64,000 nucleotides of DNA from contig CAIPAH010000023.1 in NCBI GenBank assembly GCA_903862955.1, forward strand, positions 62,001-126,000, read 5' to 3'. Origin of the DNA: an uncultured Opitutia bacterium. Lineage in GTDB: Bacteria; Verrucomicrobiota; Verrucomicrobiia; Opitutales; Opitutaceae. How positions within the stretch are numbered: the stretch's first letter is position 1; each line of letters begins with the position of its first letter. Under the pieces are notes generated by a model. That model had not been told where the DNA came from. It did not search any database and saw only the letters and a program-made list of their open reading frames with translations. The position numbers and the translations under genes are program-made. Positions 14,629 through 23,051 of this stretch are shown one piece after another.

Positions 14629-16851
14629 ATGAATTATCTGTGGGTTTCCTTCGGGCTGCTGCTGCACATCCTGCTTTGGGGTGTGGGGTTGGCGCTGCTG
14701 GTGACGCCTCGCCGGTGGCGCGATTTCTGGCCGGTTTGGGCCGCCCCCTGCGGCGTCCTCCTGCAGTCGGCGGTCGTCTGGTGCGGGGCCCACACGACCT
14801 GGGCCGGGACGGACGCCTACGCCGGTTGGGCGGAACTCCTGCCGGTGGCCCTGCTGGTAACGGGCGCGTGGCGGCGGGGTTGGACGCAATGCGGACGTGA
14901 TTTGGGCAAGTTCGCCGGCCTGGGAGTGCTCATGGTGATTTCGCAAATGATGCTGACGTTACCCCTGGCCGGGACGGCGCGCATGCTGACGACGGTTTCC
15001 CTGGGGAGTTGCGATGCGGCGGACTACGCGGCCGGGGCGCGGGTTTTGCAGGAGTTTGCGAGCAGTGACCGGAGCGGCTTCATCGGGCTGACCGAGGTGG
15101 TGCGGGTGGGCTCGGCGGATAATTTTTATGATTTCTGGCTGCGGCTGAATCACTTCACGCCCTCGGCCCTGATCGCGTTCAACGACTCGATCTTCGGCCT
15201 GGCGCCCTACGAGACCACTGGGCTGATGACGGTTGTGCTGCTGATCCTGGTTCAGCCCATGGTGTATTGGCTGGCGCGCTCCACGGCAGGGCTCGGCTGG
15301 TGGGCGAGCGGCTGGGTCACGTTTATTTACGCCATCAACCCCATCACGGGCTACGCCATCTATAATGTGTCACCGGGCCAGATCATCGCCGCGCAGGCGA
15401 TTGCTTTGCTGACTTGGGCGGGCGTGGCGATGTGGCAGGAACCCGGCGGAGGGAAGCGTGGATGGGTCTACGGGGGACTGCTGATGGTGGGCTTCGGCCT
15501 CATTTGGGGCGCCTACAATTTCATGGTGGTCGTTTGCCTTGTGCCTGTTCTGGGCGGCGTCGGCGGCTGGGTGCTCTGGTCGGGATCCTGGCGAAAGTTT
15601 TTCTGCTGGCTGGGATGGCTCGTCGTTCCCCTGGGCGTGAGCGCCCTGTTCTTCTTCGCGCGCGCGGCCGGGTTGATCGAGCGCTTCGTGCTGTTTCGGC
15701 AATACGACTTCGGCTGGAAGATCCCGCTGCTTCGGCCGGAAGGCTGGCTGGGGATGCTCAGTGGGGTGGGGCCCAGGCCCCTGGCGGAATTCAACGGGTT
15801 CTGGTCGGGCTTCCTGAGCGCGGTAACGCTGGCGCTCGTCGTCGCGTCCTTGCTGGTCACGGCGGCCCGGCGCTCGCGCCAGGCGTGGCTGATGACCGCC
15901 TTCCTGGTTCCCGTGTTGGGCGGCTATGGCTACCTCGAGTGGCGCGGCTTCCGACTGGGCAACAATGCCAGCTATGATGCCTTCAAGCTTTTCTCGGTGT
16001 TCTACCCCGTGTTGCTGGTGGCGCTGTGTCACTGGCTGACGTGGCTGCAGCGCCGCAGTTCGACCCTGCGCGGGCTGGCGATTGCGATGATCCTGCTGGT
16101 CACGGTCCTGAACCTGCGGGCTGGTTACCGGATGTCGGAGCGCGTCGAGAACACGCAGCTCATCGTGGATCGCGACCTGCTCGCCCTGCGCAGTGTGGAG
16201 GGGCTGGACCAGGTGCACTCGCTGAACATGCTCCTGCCGGACTTCTGGGCGCGGCTTTGGGCCAATGCCCTGATGCTCCGCAAGCCGCAGTATTTCCCCA
16301 CCCACACCTACGAAGGCCGCTTGAACACGGCGCTGAAAGGCGAGTGGGATTTCAACGGCGGGACGCTGCAGGTGCGGGTGCCGGGCGACGACTGCGTGAC
16401 GATTGGCCGGCGCTATTCGCTGGTGCGCACCGGCAGCCCCTTCTGGCTGCGGGTTTCGCTGGGCGACGGCTGGTACGGCACCGAACACCTGCGGGGCCGC
16501 CAGACGATGCTGTGGAACTGGACGAAGGGCGATGCCACGCTGGAACTCATCAATCCGGCCGACCATCCGATGAAGGTGGTGCTGCATTTCATGGCGCGCA
16601 GCTTGGTGAACCGGGACATGCAAGTCTGGGTGGGCGACACGAAACTCCGGACGGTGCAGATCGGCACTGAACTCCGGCCGGTGCGTGTGCCGCCCATTTT
16701 CATTCCCCCCGGCAAAGTCACCCTCTCGCTGCGATCCAGTGTCCCGCCCGTGCGCGCCGGCGAGCACGACGAACGCTTGCTCGGATTTGCGGCGTATGCA
16801 ATTATCGTGGACGTGCGCCCGAATGCTGAATCGATGGAGCTCGGATTCTAA
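14629..16851 (+). CDS. Large polytopic membrane protein, GT-C-like, with C-terminal soluble module
   Basis: 740 aa, ATG 14629. About 12 hydrophobic helices occupy residues ~5-500. The first large external loop has SLGSCDAADYAAGARVLQEF, an acidic D-x-x-D-Y motif placed as in GT-C transferases. After ~500 the protein is soluble: GDGWYGTEHLRG, then WNWTKGDATLELINP and a beta-rich tail. This module recurs in the proteins at 7361-8914 and 10482-12116. The epimerase, aminotransferase and ArnC-like GT2 genes follow on the same strand with short gaps or overlaps, so this may be the periplasmic transferase (ArnT position) of that module. That role is inferred from context. Confidence 0.78.
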   Translation: MNYLWVSFGLLLHILLWGVGLALLVTPRRWRDFWPVWAAPCGVLLQSAVVWCGAHTTWAGTDAYAGWAELLPVALLVTGAWRRGWTQCGRDLGKFAGLGVLMVISQMMLTLPLAGTARMLTTVSLGSCDAADYAAGARVLQEFASSDRSGFIGLTEVVRVGSADNFYDFWLRLNHFTPSALIAFNDSIFGLAPYETTGLMTVVLLILVQPMVYWLARSTAGLGWWASGWVTFIYAINPITGYAIYNVSPGQIIAAQAIALLTWAGVAMWQEPGGGKRGWVYGGLLMVGFGLIWGAYNFMVVVCLVPVLGGVGGWVLWSGSWRKFFCWLGWLVVPLGVSALFFFARAAGLIERFVLFRQYDFGWKIPLLRPEGWLGMLSGVGPRPLAEFNGFWSGFLSAVTLALVVASLLVTAARRSRQAWLMTAFLVPVLGGYGYLEWRGFRLGNNASYDAFKLFSVFYPVLLVALCHWLTWLQRRSSTLRGLAIAMILLVTVLNLRAGYRMSERVENTQLIVDRDLLALRSVEGLDQVHSLNMLLPDFWARLWANALMLRKPQYFPTHTYEGRLNTALKGEWDFNGGTLQVRVPGDDCVTIGRRYSLVRTGSPFWLRVSLGDGWYGTEHLRGRQTMLWNWTKGDATLELINPADHPMKVVLHFMARSLVNRDMQVWVGDTKLRTVQIGTELRPVRVPPIFIPPGKVTLSLRSSVPPVRAGEHDERLLGFAAYAIIVDVRPNAESMELGF

Positions 16852-16876
16852 GCCGGACCGGCGCCCTTTCCACCCC

Positions 16877-17878
16877 ATGCGACCGTTCACTGCCCATCGC
16901 TCCGCCTTCGCCGGGAAGCGAGTGCTGATCACCGGAGGCCTGGGCTTCATTGGCTCCAACCTCGCGCGGGCGTTGGTCGCGCTGGGCGCAAAGGTCACGA
17001 TTGTAGACAGCCTGATCCCGGAATACGGCGGCAACCGCCGGAACCTCGCGGGGATTGCCGGGCGGGTGCGGGTGCACATTGCCGACGTGCGGGACTGGCC
17101 GCGGCTGCCGCGCCTGATCCACGGGCAGGATTTCCTGTTTAATTTGGCAGGGCAGACGAGCCACATGGACTCGATGACGGACCCGCAGACGGACCTCGAC
17201 ATCAACTGCCGCGCGCAGTTGGCCATCCTCGAGGCCTGCCGCCTGCACAACCCGGGCATCCGCATCGTGTTTGCGAGCACGCGCCAGATCTACGGCCGGC
17301 CGGATTACCTGCCGGTGGACGAATCCCACCCGCTGCGCCCGGTGGACGTGAACGGCATCAACAAGATCGCTGGCGAATCGTTTCACCTGCTCTACTCGCG
17401 GGTGCACGGACTGCGCGCGACGGCGTTGCGGCTCACGAACACCCTCGGCCCGGGCATGCGCGTGAAGGATCCACGGCAAACGTTTGTGGGCGTCTGGATC
17501 CGCCGCCTGATCGAAGGCGAACCCTTCGAGGTGTGGGGGGGGGAACAGTTGCGCGATTTTACCTATGTGGACGATGCCGTCGAAGCGTTCCTGCTGGCCG
17601 CGAGCCGGCCGGAGGCCGTGGGGGAAGTCTTCAATCTCGGCGGCCCGCCGCCCGTCACGCTCCAGCGGCTGGCGGAGCTGCTGGTGGAACTGAATCGCGG
17701 CGGGAGTTTCGTAGTGCGGACATTCCCGGCGGATCGACGGAAGATCGACATCGGCGACTTTTATGCCGACGACCGCCGCATCGGGCGCAAACTCGGCTGG
17801 CGTCCCCGCACGAACCTGCGCCGCACGCTGGCGCTGACCCTGGCCTATTATCGGAAAAACCTTCGTTACTATGTCTAA
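16877..17878 (+). CDS. NAD-dependent epimerase/dehydratase (extended SDR), Tyr replaced by Asn
   Basis: 333 aa from ATG 16877. The N-terminal Rossmann motif is TGGLGFIGSNLARAL. The active-site region reads FASTRQIYGRPDYLPVDE, then DVNGINKIAGE. In classical extended SDRs the latter would be YxxxK; here Asn occupies the Tyr position while Lys is kept. The remaining signature (LRLTNTLGPGMR, and LRDFTYVDDAVEAF) is complete, so this is a distinct subfamily, not a decayed gene. Substrate is unknown, probably a nucleotide sugar later aminated by the next enzyme, which overlaps it by 8 nt. A run of nine G (17535-17543) lies within the coding sequence. Confidence 0.85.
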   Translation: MRPFTAHRSAFAGKRVLITGGLGFIGSNLARALVALGAKVTIVDSLIPEYGGNRRNLAGIAGRVRVHIADVRDWPRLPRLIHGQDFLFNLAGQTSHMDSMTDPQTDLDINCRAQLAILEACRLHNPGIRIVFASTRQIYGRPDYLPVDESHPLRPVDVNGINKIAGESFHLLYSRVHGLRATALRLTNTLGPGMRVKDPRQTFVGVWIRRLIEGEPFEVWGGEQLRDFTYVDDAVEAFLLAASRPEAVGEVFNLGGPPPVTLQRLAELLVELNRGGSFVVRTFPADRRKIDIGDFYADDRRIGRKLGWRPRTNLRRTLALTLAYYRKNLRYYV

Positions 17879-18980
17879 ACCCCTGCTGACGGCGGACCCC
17901 CAGGCGGGTTATCTGGCCCATGCGGAGGAGATCCGCGGGGCGATCGACCGCGTGCTCGCGGGTGGCCGCTACATCCTGGGACCAGAAGTGGAGGGTTTCG
18001 AACGCGAATTTGCCGCCTACCACGGCGGCGGAGAGTGCATCGGTGTGGCCAACGGCACGGAGGCCCTCGAACTCGCGCTGCGCGCCGCGGGGGTCGGCCC
18101 GGGCGATGTGGTGGCCACGGTGGCGAACACGGCTTCGGCCACGGCTGCGGCCATCCAGCAGATCGGCGCCCGGCCGGTATTTGTGGAGATCGACGCGGAC
18201 ACGATGCTCATGTCCGTCGCCGCGCTGGAGCGGATGCTCGAGGCGATGAAGGGACGAGTGAAGGCAGTCGTGCCCGTGCATCTCTACGGCCAGCCGGCGG
18301 CCATGCCGGCCATGGTCGAACTGGCGCACCGGCATGGGGCGATGGTTGTCGAAGACGCCGCGCAGTCGCACGGCGCCAGCGTGGGCGGTCGCAAGGCTGG
18401 CACGTGGGGCAACTTGGCGGCCTACAGTTTTTACCCGACGAAGAACCTCGGCGCGCTCGGCGACGGTGGCGCGGTTTTCACCCGCGACGCAGCCCTGGCC
18501 GCGAAAGTGCGGCTGCTCCGCCAATACGGCTGGCGTCAGCGCTATGTGAGTGAACTCCCGGGCCGCAACAGCCGGTTGGACGAGCTGCAGGCGGCGATCC
18601 TGCGCGTCAAACTCCGCCACCTCGACTCCGAAAACGCGATGCGGCAGTCGCTGGCGGCGCGGTATCTGAAGTTGCTCGCGGGCGGGCCGGTTCGGCTGCC
18701 GGTGACGGCACCGGGAGTGGATCCGGTCTGGCACCAGTTTGCGGTGCGGACGCCGAAGCGCGACGCGCTGGGGGCGCACCTGGCCACGCGCGGCATTCAT
18801 TGCGGGGTGCTTTACCCGATGGCGATTCACCGTCAGCCTGCCTACGCCGACGCCACCGTGAAGCTGCCGGAAACCGAGCGCGCTTGCGCGGAAGTGCTCT
18901 GCCTGCCGGTGCATCCGGGGCTGGAGACCGGGGACGTTGACAGAGTCAGCGAAGAAATCCTTGGTTGGGGCCGTTCATGA
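17871..18980 (+). CDS. DegT/DnrJ/EryC1/StrS aminotransferase (sugar 3-aminotransferase type)
   Basis: 369 aa; its ATG overlaps the epimerase stop by 8 nt. The PLP-dependent sugar aminotransferase motifs are all present: GVANGTEALELAL, VVPVHLYGQPA, VVEDAAQSHGA, and the Schiff-base lysine in SFYPTKNLGALGDGG, then NSRLDELQAAILRVKL. The combination HLYGQPA / DAAQSHGA / NSRLDELQA is typical of enzymes that aminate 3-keto-6-deoxy sugars (FdtB/QdtB-like), with glutamate as amino donor; 4-aminotransferases (ArnB-like) are the alternative. The next gene starts within its stop codon (ATGA). Confidence 0.93.
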   Translation: MSKPLLTADPQAGYLAHAEEIRGAIDRVLAGGRYILGPEVEGFEREFAAYHGGGECIGVANGTEALELALRAAGVGPGDVVATVANTASATAAAIQQIGARPVFVEIDADTMLMSVAALERMLEAMKGRVKAVVPVHLYGQPAAMPAMVELAHRHGAMVVEDAAQSHGASVGGRKAGTWGNLAAYSFYPTKNLGALGDGGAVFTRDAALAAKVRLLRQYGWRQRYVSELPGRNSRLDELQAAILRVKLRHLDSENAMRQSLAARYLKLLAGGPVRLPVTAPGVDPVWHQFAVRTPKRDALGAHLATRGIHCGVLYPMAIHRQPAYADATVKLPETERACAEVLCLPVHPGLETGDVDRVSEEILGWGRS

Positions 18981-19921
18981 GCACGGCCAACCCCGCCCTG
19001 AGCTTCGTCATCCCGCTTTACAACAGTGCGGAAACCATCGGCGCGGTGGTGCGGGACATCGAGGATCTGGCCATCGAGGGCGGCCACGAGATCATCCTGG
19101 TCAACGACGGCAGCCGCGACGCCACGGGCGAGGTTTGCCGGGAGTTGTTGCGCACGGTCCGGGTGCCGGTGACCTACGTCGAGCACGCGCGCAATTATGG
19201 TGAACACAACGCGGTGCTGACGGGCTGGCGCCACGCGAGCGGGGCGCACGTGGTGAATCTCGACGATGACGGCCAGAATCCGCCCGCAGAGGCCGTGCGG
19301 TTGTGGCAGGAGGCGCGGCGCAGCGGCCTCGACGTCGTGTTTGGCCACTACGCGGTGAAGCAGCACTCGCTGTGGCGCAATTGCGGCAGCTGGCTGACCA
19401 ACCGGATGACCGACTGGGCGCTGGAGAAGCCCAAGGGATTTTATCTCTCGAGCTTTCGCTGCGTGACGGCGTTCGTGGCGCTCGAGGTGGCGGTGCACAC
19501 CGGTCCTTATCCGTATATCGACGGGCTTATCCTGCAGGTGACGCAGCGGATCGGTTCAATCGAAGTCCGGCACGAGGAGCGCAAAGCCGGCGCGAGCGGC
19601 TACACGCTGCGGCGGCTGCTGCGGCTCTGGACGAGTGCGTTGGTGAATTTTTCGGTGCTTCCGCTCCGGGTGGCGACGGTGCTGGGCTTGGTCATGGCCC
19701 TCGCCGGGCTCGTGGCCATCGTCTGGGTCGTGTGGCTGCGGATTACGGACCAGGGCCCGACGTTTGGCTGGGGCTCGCTGATGGCGGCGCTGCTGGTGTT
19801 CTCCGGCACGCAGCTGGTGCTGCTGGGCCTGATCGGCGAATACATCGGGCGGACCTTCCTGACAGTGAACCAGCGTCCGCAGGCGGTCCTGCGGCAGGTC
19901 GTCAAGGGCGGGCCGGGTTGA
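18977..19921 (+). CDS. Glycosyltransferase family 2, ArnC/GtrB-like polyprenyl-phosphate sugar synthase
   Basis: 314 aa, ATG within an ATGA overlap with the aminotransferase stop. The GT-A domain has FVIPLYNSAETIG, ILVNDGSRDAT and the metal-binding NLDDDGQNPPAEA. After residue ~225 there are two hydrophobic spans (VATVLGLVMALAGLVAIVW and the ALLVFSGTQLVLLGLIGEY segment), the usual ArnC/GtrB architecture. Such enzymes transfer a sugar from a nucleotide to undecaprenyl phosphate at the inner membrane. Placement directly after the epimerase and aminotransferase suggests the amino sugar they make is its donor (inference). Confidence 0.9.
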   Translation: MSTANPALSFVIPLYNSAETIGAVVRDIEDLAIEGGHEIILVNDGSRDATGEVCRELLRTVRVPVTYVEHARNYGEHNAVLTGWRHASGAHVVNLDDDGQNPPAEAVRLWQEARRSGLDVVFGHYAVKQHSLWRNCGSWLTNRMTDWALEKPKGFYLSSFRCVTAFVALEVAVHTGPYPYIDGLILQVTQRIGSIEVRHEERKAGASGYTLRRLLRLWTSALVNFSVLPLRVATVLGLVMALAGLVAIVWVVWLRITDQGPTFGWGSLMAALLVFSGTQLVLLGLIGEYIGRTFLTVNQRPQAVLRQVVKGGPG

Positions 19922-19945
19922 GCTCCGCCGCGCCGCGGGTTGGCC

Positions 19946-20890
19946 TCAGGCTCGTGTCTGAGAGCCGAGCAGGCTCTCCCAACGGACGAACTCCGCATCC
20001 AGTGCCGCATTGAGCGCGCGGGTGGCCTCGGCAGGCGGCGTGCTCCGCAGGTGGAGGACATACGCGAGCACTTGGCGGGCGGCGGCGTGATTGATGGGAT
20101 CGCGGGAGCTGAGCCAATGCGCCTCGAGGTAACGCCAGCACCAGGCGCGGTCGATTCCCGCCACCAGCTCGGCGCGCCACCGTCGCGTGAGGCGGCGGGT
20201 GTTTTCCTCGTCGCGGGCCTTGCGCTGCGGCGAAGCGCTCACGTGGTGGCGAATCACGCTGCGCAGCGCGACCGCGTTGATGCGTCCCAGTTGGGCGGCG
20301 CGAAAGCAAAGATCCACGTCCTCGCTGCCGTTGACGTAGCCCTCGTCGAAGCCGCCCAGTTGCTGCCAGAGGGCTCGTTCGAGCAAAACGCACGCGCCGG
20401 TCACCGCCACGGACGGACGCACCGGGTGCAGCCAGCGGGCGAGGGGACTCGGGCGCTGGCGCAGGTGCTCCAGCTTGCCTTTGACGTTTACGAACATGCC
20501 CGCGTGGTCGACGTCGCCGCTGGGAATGCTGAGCTGGACATTGCCGACCAAACCCGCGCGGAGGCCGAGGGCGCGGTGCGCGGCCAGCAGGGGCTCGAAC
20601 CAGCCGGGCGGGAGCACGAGGTCGTTGTTAAGCAGAGCCAGCAGATCACCTTGGGCGAGGGCGGCGCCGCGGTTGTTGGCGGTGGCGTAGCCGAGATTGC
20701 GGTCGTTGAGGACGACGCGGAAAGGTGCCCGCAACGTGGCGAGCCACGCCCGCGTGCCGTCTGTGCTGCCATCGTCGACGAGGATGATCTCGTGGCTGAG
20801 CCCGGCAGGCAGAGTCGCCTGCAGGCTCGCGACCATCGCCTGGGTGAGCGGCAGGCAGTTGAAGAGCGGAATGACGAACGAAACCTCCAT
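19946..20890 (-). CDS. Glycosyltransferase family 2 (rhamnosyltransferase-like)
   Basis: 314 aa from ATG 20890 (MEVSFVIPLFN), where the GT2 fold begins at once. Motifs: IILVDDGSTDGTRAW, RNLGYATANNRG, the metal-binding LLNNDLVLPPGWF, AVTGACVLLERALW and the catalytic-base region GSEDVDLCFRAAQ. All essential residues look intact, and no membrane spans are evident. The LNND and GACxL signatures are common in rhamnosyltransferases and related inverting enzymes, which would suit the nearby rfb genes. The donor is inferred only. It is the last gene of a long - strand run and convergent with the ArnC-like GT2. Confidence 0.9.
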   Translation of the reverse strand: MEVSFVIPLFNCLPLTQAMVASLQATLPAGLSHEIILVDDGSTDGTRAWLATLRAPFRVVLNDRNLGYATANNRGAALAQGDLLALLNNDLVLPPGWFEPLLAAHRALGLRAGLVGNVQLSIPSGDVDHAGMFVNVKGKLEHLRQRPSPLARWLHPVRPSVAVTGACVLLERALWQQLGGFDEGYVNGSEDVDLCFRAAQLGRINAVALRSVIRHHVSASPQRKARDEENTRRLTRRWRAELVAGIDRAWCWRYLEAHWLSSRDPINHAAARQVLAYVLHLRSTPPAEATRALNAALDAEFVRWESLLGSQTRA

Positions 20891-20963
20891 CGTTAGGCCA
20901 CAAACAGGCAGAAAATTTCCCCCGGTCCGACTCAAATCTCGGCGTTGTGCGGGCTCACGTGGC

Positions 20964-22121
20964 TCAAACCGTGCGCCCCGCCAGTCGGCGGCCGTATCGC
21001 ATGAGGGGTGCTTCGAGCTTCGCGTGCAATCGGCCGGCGAGCAGCAGGATCACGGGCAAGCCCGCGGCGAGGAGCCAGACGGCGGCGGCCGTGCCCTTGA
21101 TGCCAGGCGCGAGTCGGAGCACCAACGCCAGCCCTCCGACGAGCAGCGGCCAGTGCAGCAGATAGAGCGAGTAGGAAATGCGTCCCAGCCAGAGCAGCGG
21201 ACGGCGGGTCAGCAGCCAACTTCCGGCGGCGGCGAGAGGTTGGTGCGGAGCAAAGATGACGGCAAAGGCTGCCAGCCAGAGGAGCGGCGCGGGGTCGTGG
21301 AAGACGTAGGTTAGGAATGCCGCGAGCGCGAACCCCGGCAGCCACCACCAGCGCGGCATCGCGGACGCCGCCGCGTCGTGGGTGCCGTGGAGGAACGCGG
21401 AGATCATGCCCACCACAAAGAGCCACAGTTTGAGTCCGAGAAATCCCCCGTAAGTCATGTCGTCGGCGGCCAAGAAGAGGGCAGCGACCACGGCCAGTGC
21501 GAGCAGCCCCGCCAGGAACCGTCCGCCGCGTCGCCCGGGCCCAAACGAGAGCAAGGCCGGCGCGACGAGGTAGAACTGCCACTCCAGGGTCGCACTCCAA
21601 GCCGGCGGCAGCACATCGCTTATGCCTTGCGGCGGGGGCCAGCCGGGCGGAGCCAAACCGTGGAGCAGGGGAAGTTGGAGCGCCAGCTGGACGGGCCAGT
21701 GGGCGCGTACGTTTGCAAGGTCCGAGGACCAGCGCTGAAAGTAATCGGTCGAATGCCACGGTGCGGTGCTCGACACGAACCCGCTCACCGAAATGAGCGC
21801 CAGCGTGAGCGCAAGACAGGTCAGATAAACCGGGAAAAGGCGGAAGGCCCGCCCGGTGACGAACGCGCCATAACCCGGCGGCGTGGCGCGCAACATCTTG
21901 AAAATCGCAAAGCCGCTGAGGATGACAAACACGTTCACTGCGGTCCCGGCGTAGACGAGCCATTCCCAGATGGACCGGGGCACCAGCGCGGGGCGGACTG
22001 CATCCAAGCCGCAGAGGCACACGACGTGCGACACCACCACCCACAACGCGAGCAACCCACGCAATCCTTCCAGCTCATCGATGCGCCGGGCTCCAAGGTT
22101 AGCCTGGGGCGGCGGGGGCAT
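20964..22121 (-). CDS. Acyltransferase family 3 (OatA/ExoZ-like integral membrane O-acyltransferase)
   Basis: 385 aa. The N-terminus ELEGLRGLLALWVVVSHV carries the typical AT3 helix with the conserved His; VFVILSGFAIFKML follows as the second signature. About ten membrane helices cover the full length and no SGNH domain is attached. The family moves acyl groups, usually acetyl, from cytoplasmic acyl-CoA onto sugars at the outer face of the membrane. It ends with RYGRRLAGRTV. It lies 6 nt downstream of rfbA, so it is probably co-transcribed and may acetylate the polysaccharide or lipid made by this locus. Confidence 0.9.
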   Translation of the reverse strand: MPPPPQANLGARRIDELEGLRGLLALWVVVSHVVCLCGLDAVRPALVPRSIWEWLVYAGTAVNVFVILSGFAIFKMLRATPPGYGAFVTGRAFRLFPVYLTCLALTLALISVSGFVSSTAPWHSTDYFQRWSSDLANVRAHWPVQLALQLPLLHGLAPPGWPPPQGISDVLPPAWSATLEWQFYLVAPALLSFGPGRRGGRFLAGLLALAVVAALFLAADDMTYGGFLGLKLWLFVVGMISAFLHGTHDAAASAMPRWWWLPGFALAAFLTYVFHDPAPLLWLAAFAVIFAPHQPLAAAGSWLLTRRPLLWLGRISYSLYLLHWPLLVGGLALVLRLAPGIKGTAAAVWLLAAGLPVILLLAGRLHAKLEAPLMRYGRRLAGRTV

Positions 22122-22127
22122 GGAAGT

Positions 22128-23051
22128 TCAGCTCAAAAGCTTCCGGAGATACGCAGCGTAACTGGACTTGCCGAGCTTGGCGATGTTGGCCTCGAGCTGG
22201 GCCCGGTCGATCCAGCCTTGGTGGTAGGCGATTTCCTCGAGGCAGGCGATTTTCAGGCCCTGGCGGTTTTCGATGACGGACACGAACTGCGCGGCTTCGA
22301 GGAGGGAATCGTGGGTGCCGGTGTCGAGCCACGCGGTGCCGCGGCCGAAGAGTTCAACGCGCAGCTGGCCGCGTTCGAGATAGAGGCGGTTCAGGTCGGT
22401 GATCTCAAGTTCGCCGCGGACGGAGGGCTTGAGGCTCTTGGCGAGCTTCACGACTTCGCCATCGTAAAAATACAGGCCCGGCACGGCGTAATTGGACTTG
22501 GGCTGCTTCGGCTTTTCCTCGAGCGACAGCACGCGACCGTCCGCGGAGAATTCCACCACGCCGTAGTCGGTGGGATTCGCCACGCGGTAGCCGAAAATGG
22601 TCGAGCCGCTCGTGCGCGCCGAAGCGTCCGCGAGACACTTCACGAAATCAGCGCCGTGGAAAAGATTGTCGCCCAGCACCAGCGCGGACGGTTCGCCTTT
22701 GAGGAAGCCGGTGTCGCCGGCGATGTGGAACGCCTGGGCGAGCCCGTCCGGGCTCGGCTGTTCCGCGTAGCTGAACTTCAGTCCGAGATTGGCGCCATCG
22801 CCGAGGAGCTTTTTGAAATTGGGCAGGTCCGTCGGCGTGGAGATGATCAGGACCTCGCGAATGCCGGCGAGCATCAGTACCGACAGGGGATAGTAAACCA
22901 TCGGCTTGTCGTAGACCGGCATGAGCTGCTTGCTCACGGCGATGGTCAGGGGGTAGAGCCGGCTGCCGGAGCCGCCGGCGAGGATGATGCCTTTGCGGGC
23001 GGACGCTGCCGCGGGCGATGGGCGAGAGGCGATGGGCGAGGGGGCAGACAT
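22128..23051 (-). CDS. rfbA: Glucose-1-phosphate thymidylyltransferase
   Basis: 307 aa from ATG 23051. It makes dTDP-glucose from dTTP and glucose-1-phosphate, the first step of the dTDP-rhamnose pathway. The nucleotide-binding signature [16 protein letters not shown] lies at residue ~20, followed by [39 protein letters not shown] and [15 protein letters not shown] Ser/Pro/Ala-rich extension of about 19 residues precedes the catalytic domain; its DNA contains a duplicated 12-mer. The ATG overlaps the TAA of the broken gene upstream (TAATG), so translational coupling is likely. Confidence 0.96.
   Translation of the reverse strand: MSAPSPIASRPSPAAASARKGIILAGGSGSRLYPLTIAVSKQLMPVYDKPMVYYPLSVLMLAGIREVLIISTPTDLPNFKKLLGDGANLGLKFSYAEQPSPDGLAQAFHIAGDTGFLKGEPSALVLGDNLFHGADFVKCLADASARTSGSTIFGYRVANPTDYGVVEFSADGRVLSLEEKPKQPKSNYAVPGLYFYDGEVVKLAKSLKPSVRGELEITDLNRLYLERGQLRVELFGRGTAWLDTGTHDSLLEAAQFVSVIENRQGLKIACLEEIAYHQGWIDRAQLEANIAKLGKSSYAAYLRKLLS
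23015..23040. repeat. Two direct copies of a 12-mer in the rfbA 5' coding region
   Basis: GCGATGGGCGAG occurs at 23015-23026 and 23029-23040, separated by AG (14-nt period). On the coding strand this lies within the non-conserved Ser/Pro/Ala N-terminal extension of RfbA. It looks like a small local duplication. Confidence 0.6.

Noticed and set aside
19919-19948. Stop-codon hairpin between the convergent GT2 genes
   Set aside because: Only a 4-bp TGAG/CTCA match across a 24-nt gap; too weak to list as a terminator.
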